A DNA stretch of 64,000 bases, from assembly GCA_938017975.1 (NCBI GenBank), contig CALIKQ010000031.1:17726-81725 (forward strand), in the 5' to 3' direction. The position numbers were made by a program, and so were the translations under genes. The stretch is from an uncultured Pseudomonadales bacterium (GTDB lineage: Bacteria > Pseudomonadota > Gammaproteobacteria > Pseudomonadales > Azotimanducaceae). Each line of letters opens with the position of its first letter. Within the stretch, counting starts at the first letter, position 1. The notes beneath the pieces are model-generated. The model made no database searches and had not been told where the DNA came from. It saw only the letters and a list, made by a program, of their open reading frames with translations. Below are positions 1 through 8,315 of the stretch, piece after piece.

Positions 1-958
1 CGAACGCGATGACGACAATCGTAAGAGCCGGCAACATCATTTTGATGCCATCGATTACCGCGTCAAACATTTGAGTCCAGGCGAGCAATCGCTGAGCGCC
101 GAAGAGTAAGATTGTGAGTGCCACTGACGCGATAACGCCAATCTGGACATCAAGTTCGTACCACAGTGTGAAGCCGATCAGAGTCGCTAACGGCAGTAAG
201 AAGTGGTGGAGTCCAATCTCACGACCCGACATTGAGGTGCGATGCTCATCGGCAGGATCAATCGGATCGCTGACAGGTTCATGAGCAGCCCTGCGCTCTG
301 CCGTTTTCATGGGCCCAAGCGCGGGAATAATCCCCAATGCAACTAAAGGCACTAACAACACGGCTGCGATCGGATAGATCATGTAGGGAATAGCGCTGAT
401 GTACAGGCCCATGCCTTGACCCTCCTCGGCGAAACCTGATTCTTGAAAAAGACCCGCGTAAAAAACAGCCCAAGTCGAAATCGGAACCAGCACGCAGATG
501 GGCGCGGCGGTCGAGTCGACGACGTAGGCAAGTTTTTCGCGTGAAACCCGAAACTGATCGGTCACCTTTCGCATGGATGCCCCAACAGCTAGGGCATTGA
601 GATAGTCGTCGATAAAGACAATGATTCCTAATAGCCAGGTATACATGAGTGCGCTTTTTGAGCTCTTGGCTTTAGCGGCGAGAACCCCGCTGAAGGCATC
701 GACAGCGCCAGCGCGTAGCAGCAGCATGATTAAGCTCCCCATGAGTCCGCAGACGATGATGACCCAAGCAATGGTCTCGCTCATCATGACCTCGAGAAGC
801 GTGCTTGAAAACTGATCCAACGCTGTCGTTGGACCGAGCATCAAGAGGCCGACTAGAGTTCCTGCTAGCAGTGATTCGATCGGTCGACGGCTAACAACAG
901 CGACGCAGACGGTGATAATGGCTGGGAGCAATACGAGCCAGCTGTCCTGTATATCCAA
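1..958 (-). CDS. NhaC-family Na+/H+ antiporter (3' part missing)
   Basis: Inner-membrane carrier, probably exchanging Na+ and H+ or a small carboxylate. I translated the minus strand from a TTG at 958; the frame stays open to the window edge, giving 319 residues. Several hydrophobic helices are visible. The family signature is clear: a 'FIDDYLNALAVG' segment, then 'REKLAYVVDSTAAP' and 'VLVPISTWAVF', as in NhaC transporters. The start is supported by AGGAG at 965-969, six bases upstream. The C-terminal part lies outside the window. The substrate cannot be fixed from sequence. Confidence 0.85.
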   Translation of the reverse strand, partial: MDIQDSWLVLLPAIITVCVAVVSRRPIESLLAGTLVGLLMLGPTTALDQFSSTLLEVMMSETIAWVIIVCGLMGSLIMLLLRAGAVDAFSGVLAAKAKSSKSALMYTWLLGIIVFIDDYLNALAVGASMRKVTDQFRVSREKLAYVVDSTAAPICVLVPISTWAVFYAGLFQESGFAEEGQGMGLYISAIPYMIYPIAAVLLVPLVALGIIPALGPMKTAERRAAHEPVSDPIDPADEHRTSMSGREIGLHHFLLPLATLIGFTLWYELDVQIGVIASVALTILLFGAQRLLAWTQMFDAVIDGIKMMLPALTIVVIAF

Positions 959-1064
959 AAAGTACTCCTAGTGACAGCATTGAACTGACGTTATCTAATG
1001 CACATTGATTTTCCCTCGGATTGGACTACGCGAGGTTGGTTTCCGAGTTGCGCTAGACGGAACT

Positions 1065-2255
1065 CTAAATAATACCCTTTTCTTGTAGAGAGGCGATTTC
1101 ATCAGCATCGAGTCCTAGTTCCTCCAGAACTTCCCGGGTGTGCTCGCCTAAAAGCGGCGGCATTCGTCGCCGAGGATCCTGCGGCGTCCCATGAAACCTT
1201 GCAGCAGGCTTTGCTTGTTGGTATTTGCCTGCGCTGGGGTGATCGAAATCGAGAATCGACTCGTTGTGTTGGATTTGCGGGTCCTCGAAAACTTCCTCGA
1301 GCTCCAAGATGCGACCACTGGGCACTTCGTTATCATTCATTCTTTTGAGAATGTCTTCGGTCGTGAAGGAACGGATCGCTGTGTCTAGCAGTTCGCCCAA
1401 AGCCTCTTTGTTTTCTGGAATCATGCGCGCTTCATTGTCTGCAAACCTAGAATCAATAATCCACTCTGGGTGCCCGAGAGCACGAAAGAGCCCCTCATGT
1501 TCAACTTGTGAGGCCACAAAATAGATGATTTGGCCATCCTGGGTGTGCCACAGTCGATAAGTCTCATAAAGAGACATTCCAGGGAGGTCTTGGCTGTTTT
1601 CGAGGGTATGTTTAATCATGCCATCGGGCCAGAAGAAGGCGAGGGAGGCGTCAACCATTGGAATCTCGATGAGTTGACCACCAGCGCCACGATCTCTCGC
1701 AAAAAGCGCTGCGGTGATTGCCTGAGCGGCGGTATAGGAAGTGGATTTGTCAGCCACAATATTGCGCACAAGATCCTTGATGGGAAAGTCCGGACTCATC
1801 TGGATGCCCGCATGGCCTGTCAGTCCTTGAATGATCGGGTCATATACGCGCTGGTCCGAATAAGGACCGGTCGGCCCGAAGCCAGAAATAGAGCAATAGA
1901 TGAGGTCGGGGTTAATGCTGCGTAGGGTTTCCTCTCCGAGGCCAATTCGCTCTGCAGCCCCCGGTCGCCAATTCTGGATGAAGACATCGGTGGTCTTGAT
2001 CAGCTCGTGCATGACCGCGATGCCCTCGGGCTTGGACAGATCCAAAGCGACCCCGCGCTTATTGCGGTTGCAGTTGATAAAAAGAGAAGTCAATCCACCT
2101 CGCTCAAAGTTTGGCAGTCGCGCGACTTCGCCAATGCCGGGGGGTTCTACCTTGATGACGTCAGCACCTTGGTCGCCAAGAATCATGGCGGCGAGGGGAC
2201 CTGATACAACGGCGGATACATCAATGACTCGAATGCCTTCAAGGGGGGCTACCAT
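1065..2255 (-). CDS. CaiB/BaiF family (class III) CoA-transferase
   Basis: Moves CoA between a CoA-thioester donor and a free carboxylic acid in the cytoplasm; substrate unknown. The 396 residues match the usual family length. The N-terminus reads 'PLEGIRVIDVSAVVSGP' followed by 'LGDQGADVIKVEPPG', the family CoA-binding start. 'NCNRNKRGVALDLS' follows. The catalytic aspartate is D169 in 'VADKSTSY', the position known from formyl-CoA transferase. It is divergent from the P450 at 2534, with about 280 bases between them. ATG at 2255 has AAGAG upstream. It may serve the same pathway as the divergent run, but that is inference. Confidence 0.9.
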   Translation of the reverse strand: MVAPLEGIRVIDVSAVVSGPLAAMILGDQGADVIKVEPPGIGEVARLPNFERGGLTSLFINCNRNKRGVALDLSKPEGIAVMHELIKTTDVFIQNWRPGAAERIGLGEETLRSINPDLIYCSISGFGPTGPYSDQRVYDPIIQGLTGHAGIQMSPDFPIKDLVRNIVADKSTSYTAAQAITAALFARDRGAGGQLIEIPMVDASLAFFWPDGMIKHTLENSQDLPGMSLYETYRLWHTQDGQIIYFVASQVEHEGLFRALGHPEWIIDSRFADNEARMIPENKEALGELLDTAIRSFTTEDILKRMNDNEVPSGRILELEEVFEDPQIQHNESILDFDHPSAGKYQQAKPAARFHGTPQDPRRRMPPLLGEHTREVLEELGLDADEIASLQEKGII

Positions 2256-2533
2256 AGTTACAACTCTTCAAAGGTTTGTATAAATTTACCTTCCAACATA
2301 CCAATTCTCAAAACATTTCTGCTCTTGAGAAGTGCGAATAGATGACCGTGGGTTCGGTTGGCCGTCTTGAATGACAGGGTTATCGTGAGGTACTGTTTGG
2401 AGGGTCCACCCAAAAATTCTGTTTTAAGGAAATTCGATGCTAGGTGATAGGCTCGCTTGCTCGCGTCGGCGAAAGCTCTGAGGGTGTGCCGGCGGTTGAA
2501 GATCGAACCAAGGCTTAGATACGGTATAGCATT

Positions 2534-3739
2534 ATGAGTATTGAACCGGTGAAAGACTACCAGCAGGCTGCGAGGGTGCTTCGTGATACAAACCTGAGGC
2601 AAGGCCTTTACGATGAAGGTGCCGTCTTGATGGATGGTGTGTTAGTAAATCTGCACGGGGAAAAACATCGTGCTCGCCGAAGCCTCGAAAATAAAGTGTT
2701 TCGGCGAGGGTTTTTTACGCACTATGAAAAAGAGGTTTTTCCGAAGACCCTCGCGCTCACCATCGATCAATTTGTCCTGGACGGTGGTGGCGATCTAGTC
2801 GAGTTCGGTTTCCGCGCCTTAATTAATCTAACCTGCGACTTTGCTGGGATCGATCGCCCTCAGGCGAGCCAACCTGAAACGGATCGGCTTTTATTATTGA
2901 TGCGTTCTTTCGCCTTGGGCACAACCCTTGCGCATTCCAAGGACGATCGAGATAAAGTTCGACAACAGGTAAGGCATGCGTTGTCCGCTTTTGACGTTGA
3001 ATTTTTGCAGCCTTCTGTTGCTCGAAGATTATCGCTCATTCGCCAGCTTGAAGAACGAAGCGATGGTGAGAACGCGCTTCCACGGGACGTGCTGACGGTT
3101 TTATTGCGCAATGAAGACCAAATCGAGCTTGATGAAGCACAACTTTTACGCGAGATGGCTTTTTTTGTTGTTGCCGGAGCTCAGACCAGTATTCATTCTC
3201 TGGTGCACGTCATGCACGAAATTTTTGTCTGGGCTTCGGGTGATTCTAGGACGCTTGGAAAATTGCGATCAGACCCGATGTTAGTGCAGCGCTGTGTTCA
3301 TGAGAGTGCTCGACTTCACCCTTCGAGCCCGGTTGCAGTGAGAAGGGCAGAGTGCCCGATCACGTTGCCCACACATCAAAAAGTCGAAACAGGTGAACGG
3401 GTAGTCGTTGACCTTCAAGGCGCAAATCAGGATCCAAAAATTTTTGGTGCCAATGCGTCGGTATTCGACCCTAATCGACAATTTGATAAGGGCATTTCGC
3501 CCTACGGACTCTCCTTCGGATTGGGTATGCACGCTTGTATTGGTCGAACGCTGGCTGCGGGCGTTACCCCCAAGCCAGACGCAGACCCAGTTGACCATCA
3601 GTACGGTATCATCGCTTTAATCGCGAGCGCTCTGCTTAAAAACGGTGCGCGTCCAGATCCCAAGCAGCCGGCTGAAATGGATGCGAAGACGGAGCGCCCC
3701 AATTGGGGACGTTATCCGATTTTGCTGGGCCCGCTCTAA
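2534..3739 (+). CDS. Cytochrome P450
   Basis: Heme-thiolate monooxygenase, soluble bacterial type of about 400 residues. The heme loop 'FGLGMHACIG' puts the cysteine ligand at C335. The ExxR motif is E257-R260 ('HESARLHP'). The I-helix reads 'VVAGAQTS' around 213-219, a variant of the usual AG-(D/E)-T-T in which the acidic residue is Gln217. This is worth noting because that acid/alcohol pair assists O2 activation. The annotated ATG has only a weak ribosome site, and a slightly different start cannot be excluded. It heads a plus-strand run with SDR, amidohydrolase and two CoA-transferases. No ferredoxin or reductase gene lies nearby. The substrate is unknown. Confidence 0.88.
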   Translation: MSIEPVKDYQQAARVLRDTNLRQGLYDEGAVLMDGVLVNLHGEKHRARRSLENKVFRRGFFTHYEKEVFPKTLALTIDQFVLDGGGDLVEFGFRALINLTCDFAGIDRPQASQPETDRLLLLMRSFALGTTLAHSKDDRDKVRQQVRHALSAFDVEFLQPSVARRLSLIRQLEERSDGENALPRDVLTVLLRNEDQIELDEAQLLREMAFFVVAGAQTSIHSLVHVMHEIFVWASGDSRTLGKLRSDPMLVQRCVHESARLHPSSPVAVRRAECPITLPTHQKVETGERVVVDLQGANQDPKIFGANASVFDPNRQFDKGISPYGLSFGLGMHACIGRTLAAGVTPKPDADPVDHQYGIIALIASALLKNGARPDPKQPAEMDAKTERPNWGRYPILLGPL

Positions 3740-3769
3740 TCAATAAAACCAAGGCAGGTAAGAAAGGTG

Positions 3770-4510
3770 ATGAAACATGCGATTGTGACTGGCGCTGGAG
3801 GAGATATTGGAGCGTGCATCACCGAGTTGGCGGTAAGCAGAGGTTATCGAGTCGCAGCCATTGACGTGCAGCCAGATAAAATTGATGCGCTCGCTGATCG
3901 CTTGGATCATGTCGTGCCGGTTGTTGCTGATATCACTGATCCGGAAGCTGTCACAATAGCCTTCGATCGCCTAGGCACCGCGCCGGATCTTTTGGTGAAC
4001 AATGCAGGACTGGTTCGGTTTGGCCCTCTTGAGTCACTGGCCGTCGAGGATTTTCAATCGGTGGTGAACGTAAATTTGGTCGGTAGCTTCATTGTTGCTA
4101 AGGAAGCCGCGCTTCGTATGAAGACAGTCGGTGGCGGCGCGATTGTTAACGTGACCTCTATGGGCGGGATTCATCCTGCTCCCGGAGGCGGTGCCTATGG
4201 TGCCTCGAAAGCGGGATTGGCTCAGATGACCGAATTAATGTCGGTTGAGTGGGGCCCCTACGGTATTCGGGTCAATGCGGTTGCGCCAGGGTTTATCGAT
4301 GCAGGGATGTCGGCGCCTTTTTTTCAGGATGAATCGGTCCGAGAAAAGCGGACAAGTGGCGTACCGTTGGGGCGACTTGGCACTGCAGCCGATGTAGCTC
4401 ATACCGTGCTGTATTTGGCGTCCGAGGAAGCGGCTTACATCACCGGGCAGGAGATTGTCATCGACGGCGGTGTTATTAATAGCGTGTTGGCGCAGTTGCC
4501 CAGAGACTGA
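3770..4510 (+). CDS. SDR family NAD(P)-dependent oxidoreductase
   Basis: Classical short-chain dehydrogenase/reductase of about 246 residues, likely oxidising an alcohol or reducing a ketone. Visible are the cofactor loop 'TGAGGDIG', 'NNAG' near 78-81, and the catalytic Ser ('NVTSMGG', about 130), Tyr ('YGASK', about 143) and Lys four residues later. The C-terminus has 'ITGQEIVIDGG', the usual SDR ending. A GTG at 3767 sits directly before the ATG at 3770; either could be used, with AGG at 3756-3758 upstream. It follows the P450 stop by about 30 bases, suggesting that it processes the hydroxylated product. Confidence 0.9.
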   Translation: MKHAIVTGAGGDIGACITELAVSRGYRVAAIDVQPDKIDALADRLDHVVPVVADITDPEAVTIAFDRLGTAPDLLVNNAGLVRFGPLESLAVEDFQSVVNVNLVGSFIVAKEAALRMKTVGGGAIVNVTSMGGIHPAPGGGAYGASKAGLAQMTELMSVEWGPYGIRVNAVAPGFIDAGMSAPFFQDESVREKRTSGVPLGRLGTAADVAHTVLYLASEEAAYITGQEIVIDGGVINSVLAQLPRD

Positions 4511-4615
4511 TCATGAGTGCTCCATTCTCGAGGACTGTCCGAGATCCTGTCGACAAACGAAGCCCTTAAAATCGCGCGTTAAAGCAATGGAAAATCAATA
4601 AATGAGCGAGAAACT

Positions 4616-5632
4616 GTGAATAAGCTTAAGAACGAAGGCCTTCAATCAGCAACCTCGATTGATGTGCACGCGCATGCCGTGCTGGATGAATCGATGGGTG
4701 CTGCCGGAGAATATGGTCCGGAGCTTACAGAAGCAGAAGGCCAACCAACGGTTTTTCGTGTTGGCGACTATGAGCTTCTCGGTGTTAAGTACCGTGACAG
4801 CGCGTTTATGGATGTTGAGAAACGCATCGCAGGGCTGGAGACTGCGGGGATAGATTTTCAAATTCTGTCACCTAATCCATTGACCTATTTTCATTATATC
4901 GCCGCGCCTAGTGCGATCAATTTTTGCAGGCGGCACAACGATGTCTTGCGTGATTTAGTTGCTGAGTATCCCAATCAGCTTGCTGGTTTTGCTGCATTAC
5001 CCATGCAGGATATTTCGGCGGCGTGCGACGAGCTGCGCAGGGCGGTTTCTGAACTGGGACTGCTTGCAGGTTATATCGGTACCGATATCGGACAGCCGCT
5101 CGATAGCGTCGCGCTCGATCCGCTTTACGAAACTTGTCTCGAGCTTGATGTGCCGCTGTTTATTCATCCAGCGCCTGCTGGAATAGACGGTCCCCAAGGG
5201 GACCCGCATCTTGCTCGCTTTGATTTAGCTTTAACAACTGGCTTTGCAGCATCGGAGACGATTGCGGTGGCGTCTCTGCTTTTTGGAGAGGTGTTACTAC
5301 GTCATCCTGGTTTGGATATTTGCATCAGTCATGGTGGCGGGGCAGTCCCTTATCTTGTGGGTCGATTAGCGCAAGCGAGCCGAGTCAGGCCTTGGTCTCC
5401 AGCATCGCTTCGTGGTGACGGTGCTTTCGAAGAGATGCTTGCCAAATTATGGTTTGATTCGAATGTGCATGACCCAAGGTCTTTTAGACTTCTGGTTGAC
5501 ATCGTTGGAACCGAGCGATTGGTATTGGGCACCAACTTTGCGGGTTGGGACCAAGCAGAGATCCATCACACCCCTGAGTTCCTGATGCTGATGGCTGATA
5601 ATGCGAGACGATTACTGCGCGCTACCTCCTAG
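4616..5632 (+). CDS. Amidohydrolase-2 family protein (ACMSD-like decarboxylase or hydrolase)
   Basis: TIM-barrel metal enzyme of the amidohydrolase_2 (ACMSD/resorcylate decarboxylase) family, 338 residues. Metal-site motifs are 'DVHAHAV' (H18, H20), 'FIHPAP' (H184) and 'ISHGGG' (H239). The last metal/catalytic aspartate, usually in a 'GSDYP'-like loop, is not obvious: the segment reads 'LVLGTNFAGWDQ', with Asn307 at the expected place and an Asp five residues later. The start is GTG at 4616. An upstream ATG at 4601 runs straight into a stop, and later ATGs would lose the HxH motif. It sits 105 bases after the SDR in the same run. Ring-cleavage or C-C hydrolysis is possible; the substrate is unknown. 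Confidence 0.8.
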   Translation: MNKLKNEGLQSATSIDVHAHAVLDESMGAAGEYGPELTEAEGQPTVFRVGDYELLGVKYRDSAFMDVEKRIAGLETAGIDFQILSPNPLTYFHYIAAPSAINFCRRHNDVLRDLVAEYPNQLAGFAALPMQDISAACDELRRAVSELGLLAGYIGTDIGQPLDSVALDPLYETCLELDVPLFIHPAPAGIDGPQGDPHLARFDLALTTGFAASETIAVASLLFGEVLLRHPGLDICISHGGGAVPYLVGRLAQASRVRPWSPASLRGDGAFEEMLAKLWFDSNVHDPRSFRLLVDIVGTERLVLGTNFAGWDQAEIHHTPEFLMLMADNARRLLRATS

Positions 5633-5760
5633 TCTCTAGCTGTTGCGCTACTGCGCGCTTTAGAGGTTGCATCACTGGCAGCTTGCGAGCCTTGGCGCCC
5701 TCTATGCTAGGCGGGGCTCCTGCAATACTATAGTTGGTTCGTCAAAGCTGGAAGCAAAAG

Positions 5761-6903
5761 ATGTCGGGACCCTTAAGCAATGTCAGGATCATTGACCTGA
5801 CGGATGAGAAATCAATTTACGGTGTTAAATTATTGGCTGATTTGGGCGCTGATGTGGTCCGCCCGGAACCGCCCACGGGAGATCCTCTTCGAGATCGTGG
5901 GCCTTTTAAGGGCAACCAATCACTTTGGCACATCTTCTTCGGCTCAAGCCGTCGTTTTGTTTCCATTGATCTGCCGACGGAGCAGTCACTGTTTCATAAT
6001 CTGCTGACCAAAGCCGATCTGATCATTACTGGTCCAGAGGGTTTCGGCGTTTCGGAAACCGATTTTGATGTGCTGCAGGCTGACAATCCTGAGCTCATTG
6101 TTGTCGATGTTCGCTCCTTTGGTCGAGAAGGACCCTGGAAGGACTATCTCGCGCCGGATCTGGTTGCGGGCGCGCTTGGCGGCGCCGTCGCGACAACAGG
6201 TGATGCTGATACGCCACCTTTAAAAAATTATGGAGAGCTTAATTTTATGGTCAGCGGCGCCTACGCGGCTATCGCCGGTCTTGCTGGCCTTTACGTCAGG
6301 CGCGAAAAGGGCGCAGGTCAGGTTGTTGACGTCTCGGTGCATGAGAGTATCGCCTCATGCCTAGAACATGTTTTGATGTTTTATTGGTATCACGATCGGA
6401 TGATGCGAGAACCAGTGTTGCCGCGCCGAGGTTCCTTGCATTGGTCCAATGCCTACGTTGTATTTCAGGCCAAAGACGGCGGCGTGATGGTGACCCCTAC
6501 CCCCGACTTTGATCGGCAGCTGGCTTGGTTGATTGAGGAAGGGGTCCAGGAAGACCTTATTGATCCGAAATACGACCTTCCCGAGCATTTGGTCGAACGC
6601 ATTATGAAGACCATGGATATCCTTAAGCGTTGGGTCGCCACGAAAGAGGCTGAGCCGTTGTTTTTAGAGGCTCAACAGCGACATTCGCCTTATGGTTGGG
6701 TGATTCCGCTGGCTCAGATGGCTGACAACGAGCAGCTTCGAGCTCGGGAATGGTTTGCCGATACAGTCACCGGTGCTGAACCCGTTAAAGGCCCAGGTGC
6801 CCCATATCATTTCTCTGAAACGCCTTGGGCGCTTGGGGTGTATGGTGATACCCATCCGCTTTCAGAGGTGATGGAGGATATCGGTTGGGAGGTGCGCTCA
6901 TGA
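5761..6903 (+). CDS. Class III CoA-transferase, subunit with Glu at the catalytic Asp position
   Basis: CaiB/BaiF-fold protein of 380 residues. The N-terminal 'PLSNVRIIDLT' and 'LLADLGADVVRPEPPTGD' are typical. Where active family members carry the nucleophilic Asp, this protein has 'NYGELNFMVSGAY', with Glu159. I chose the ATG at 5761 rather than an in-frame TTG at 5734, because GGAAG at 5750-5754 is spaced six bases from it and the family N-terminus begins there. Its stop overlaps the next CoA-transferase by ATGA. A heteromeric enzyme, as known for benzylsuccinate CoA-transferase BbsEF, is a reasonable inference. This copy may be the structural or non-catalytic partner. Confidence 0.85.
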   Translation: MSGPLSNVRIIDLTDEKSIYGVKLLADLGADVVRPEPPTGDPLRDRGPFKGNQSLWHIFFGSSRRFVSIDLPTEQSLFHNLLTKADLIITGPEGFGVSETDFDVLQADNPELIVVDVRSFGREGPWKDYLAPDLVAGALGGAVATTGDADTPPLKNYGELNFMVSGAYAAIAGLAGLYVRREKGAGQVVDVSVHESIASCLEHVLMFYWYHDRMMREPVLPRRGSLHWSNAYVVFQAKDGGVMVTPTPDFDRQLAWLIEEGVQEDLIDPKYDLPEHLVERIMKTMDILKRWVATKEAEPLFLEAQQRHSPYGWVIPLAQMADNEQLRAREWFADTVTGAEPVKGPGAPYHFSETPWALGVYGDTHPLSEVMEDIGWEVRS

Positions 6904-8111
6904 GCCGGCCGCTTGAGGGAGTCCGGGTTTTAGATTTTACCCATGTTCTAGCAGGTCCATTTGCAACCCGGTGCTTGGCAGATATGGGCGCAGATGTGGT
7001 TAAGATTAATTCTATAAAGCGTGCGACCGGCGCTAATGACCCTCTGCATCCTTACTATCTGATGTGGAATAGAAACAAGCGCGCCTTGGCGCTTGATATG
7101 ACCCATGATGAGGATCGACAGCTGTGCGAGCGGCTCTGCGAGCAGGCAGATATTGTCATTGACAACTTTTCAGTAGGCGTATTGGACCGTTGGGGTATTG
7201 GGTTTGAAAAGGTCAGGCAAAAAAACCCTCGCGTAATCTACATTCAAATGTCAGGAATGGGAGAAGGTGGGCCTTGGTCAAACTTTGTAACCTATGCGCC
7301 AACGATTCACGCGTTGTCAGGCTTAACCTATCTGACGAGCGTCCCTGGTCGAGAGGATATCGGTATTGGTTTCTCATACAACGATCACCAAGCGGGCCTC
7401 CATGCGGCGGTTGCAATACTTGCAGCACTAGAAGCACGACGCAGCACCGGCGCTGGGCAGCATATTGATGTTTCTCAGTTTGAGGTAGGCGTAAGTTTTG
7501 CTGGGCCTTCTTTGATGGATTTATTTGCGAATGGCCGAGCGGCCGAGCCCACGGCAAATGATTTGCCTTATGATGATGCTTGTCCGCACAACTGTTATCA
7601 GGGTTTGCCTAAGGGTGATGGCACTTTGGGCGAACGCTGGATCGCCATTGCCTGTATGACCGACGCTCATTGGCAGGCGCTCAAATCCGTCATGGGTCAT
7701 CCGGATTGGGCGAGTCGCGCTGACTTTGATTCTGTTGCTGGTAGATTGGAAGCGCGGGCAGAAATTGATTCAGGGATTGCGGTGTTTACATCGGACTGCG
7801 AAGTCTACGATCTGATGGCGCGTTGTCAGGCCGCAGGGGTGCCGGCTGGCGTTGTACAAGACGGTGAGGATCTAAATACTCGGGATCCCCAGCTTGCGCT
7901 CTACCAGTTTTTGCACAAGATCGAGGATGTCTCGCCGCTCTTGGGTCAGACGTGGGCCGACCGTTTGCCAATTCGCTTTTCCCAAACGCCCTGTGATGTT
8001 TACGAGCGAACGAAAGCAGTTGGAGAGGACAATGTTTCGGTGCTGGGGGACTGGTTGGGCATGGATGAGACTGCCATTCGGACGGCCGAGTCCAAGGGTA
8101 GGCTGCAATAG
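6900..8111 (+). CDS. Class III CoA-transferase, likely catalytic partner subunit
   Basis: CaiB/BaiF-family protein of 403 residues. It starts with 'SRPLEGVRVLDFTHVLAGP' and has 'MWNRNKRALALDM'. The catalytic Asp is D162 in 'YNDHQAGLH'. Translation starts at 6900 inside the stop of the preceding gene (ATGA overlap), with GGAGG at 6887-6891. The two genes are therefore translationally coupled and probably form one complex. It is the last gene of the plus-strand run from 2534. It would activate a carboxylic acid as its CoA ester, with the acid made by upstream oxidation; the acid's identity is unknown. Confidence 0.88.
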   Translation: MSRPLEGVRVLDFTHVLAGPFATRCLADMGADVVKINSIKRATGANDPLHPYYLMWNRNKRALALDMTHDEDRQLCERLCEQADIVIDNFSVGVLDRWGIGFEKVRQKNPRVIYIQMSGMGEGGPWSNFVTYAPTIHALSGLTYLTSVPGREDIGIGFSYNDHQAGLHAAVAILAALEARRSTGAGQHIDVSQFEVGVSFAGPSLMDLFANGRAAEPTANDLPYDDACPHNCYQGLPKGDGTLGERWIAIACMTDAHWQALKSVMGHPDWASRADFDSVAGRLEARAEIDSGIAVFTSDCEVYDLMARCQAAGVPAGVVQDGEDLNTRDPQLALYQFLHKIEDVSPLLGQTWADRLPIRFSQTPCDVYERTKAVGEDNVSVLGDWLGMDETAIRTAESKGRLQ

Positions 8112-8269
8112 TAGATTGGCGGCGAGGGGCGAGTTAAGTGGTGGTGAATCAAAAATAGCGACATGGTTGCGCTGGAAGCTGAATTAGAAAGAAAGCCGAA
8201 GAACTGGGCAGAGCGACGCGTTATTCCCAACAAGTGTTGAGCGATGCCTAGCTACTGATTTAAAGCGTA

Positions 8270-8306
8270 TCGCCCAAACGAAGGTGATGGACCTTTGTTT
8301 GGGCGA
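8270..8306. terminator. Long hairpin between convergent genes
   Basis: A 16-base arm at 8270-8285 pairs with 8291-8306 around a 5-base loop (GATGG). There is a single G-T wobble and no mismatch. It lies between the stop of the plus-strand CoA-transferase (8111) and the stop of the minus-strand gene ending at 8316. It has no clear T-tract on either side, so it may act as a bidirectional terminator or transcript-end stabiliser rather than a textbook intrinsic terminator. Confidence 0.6.
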
Positions 8307-8315
8307 TGAACGAGG

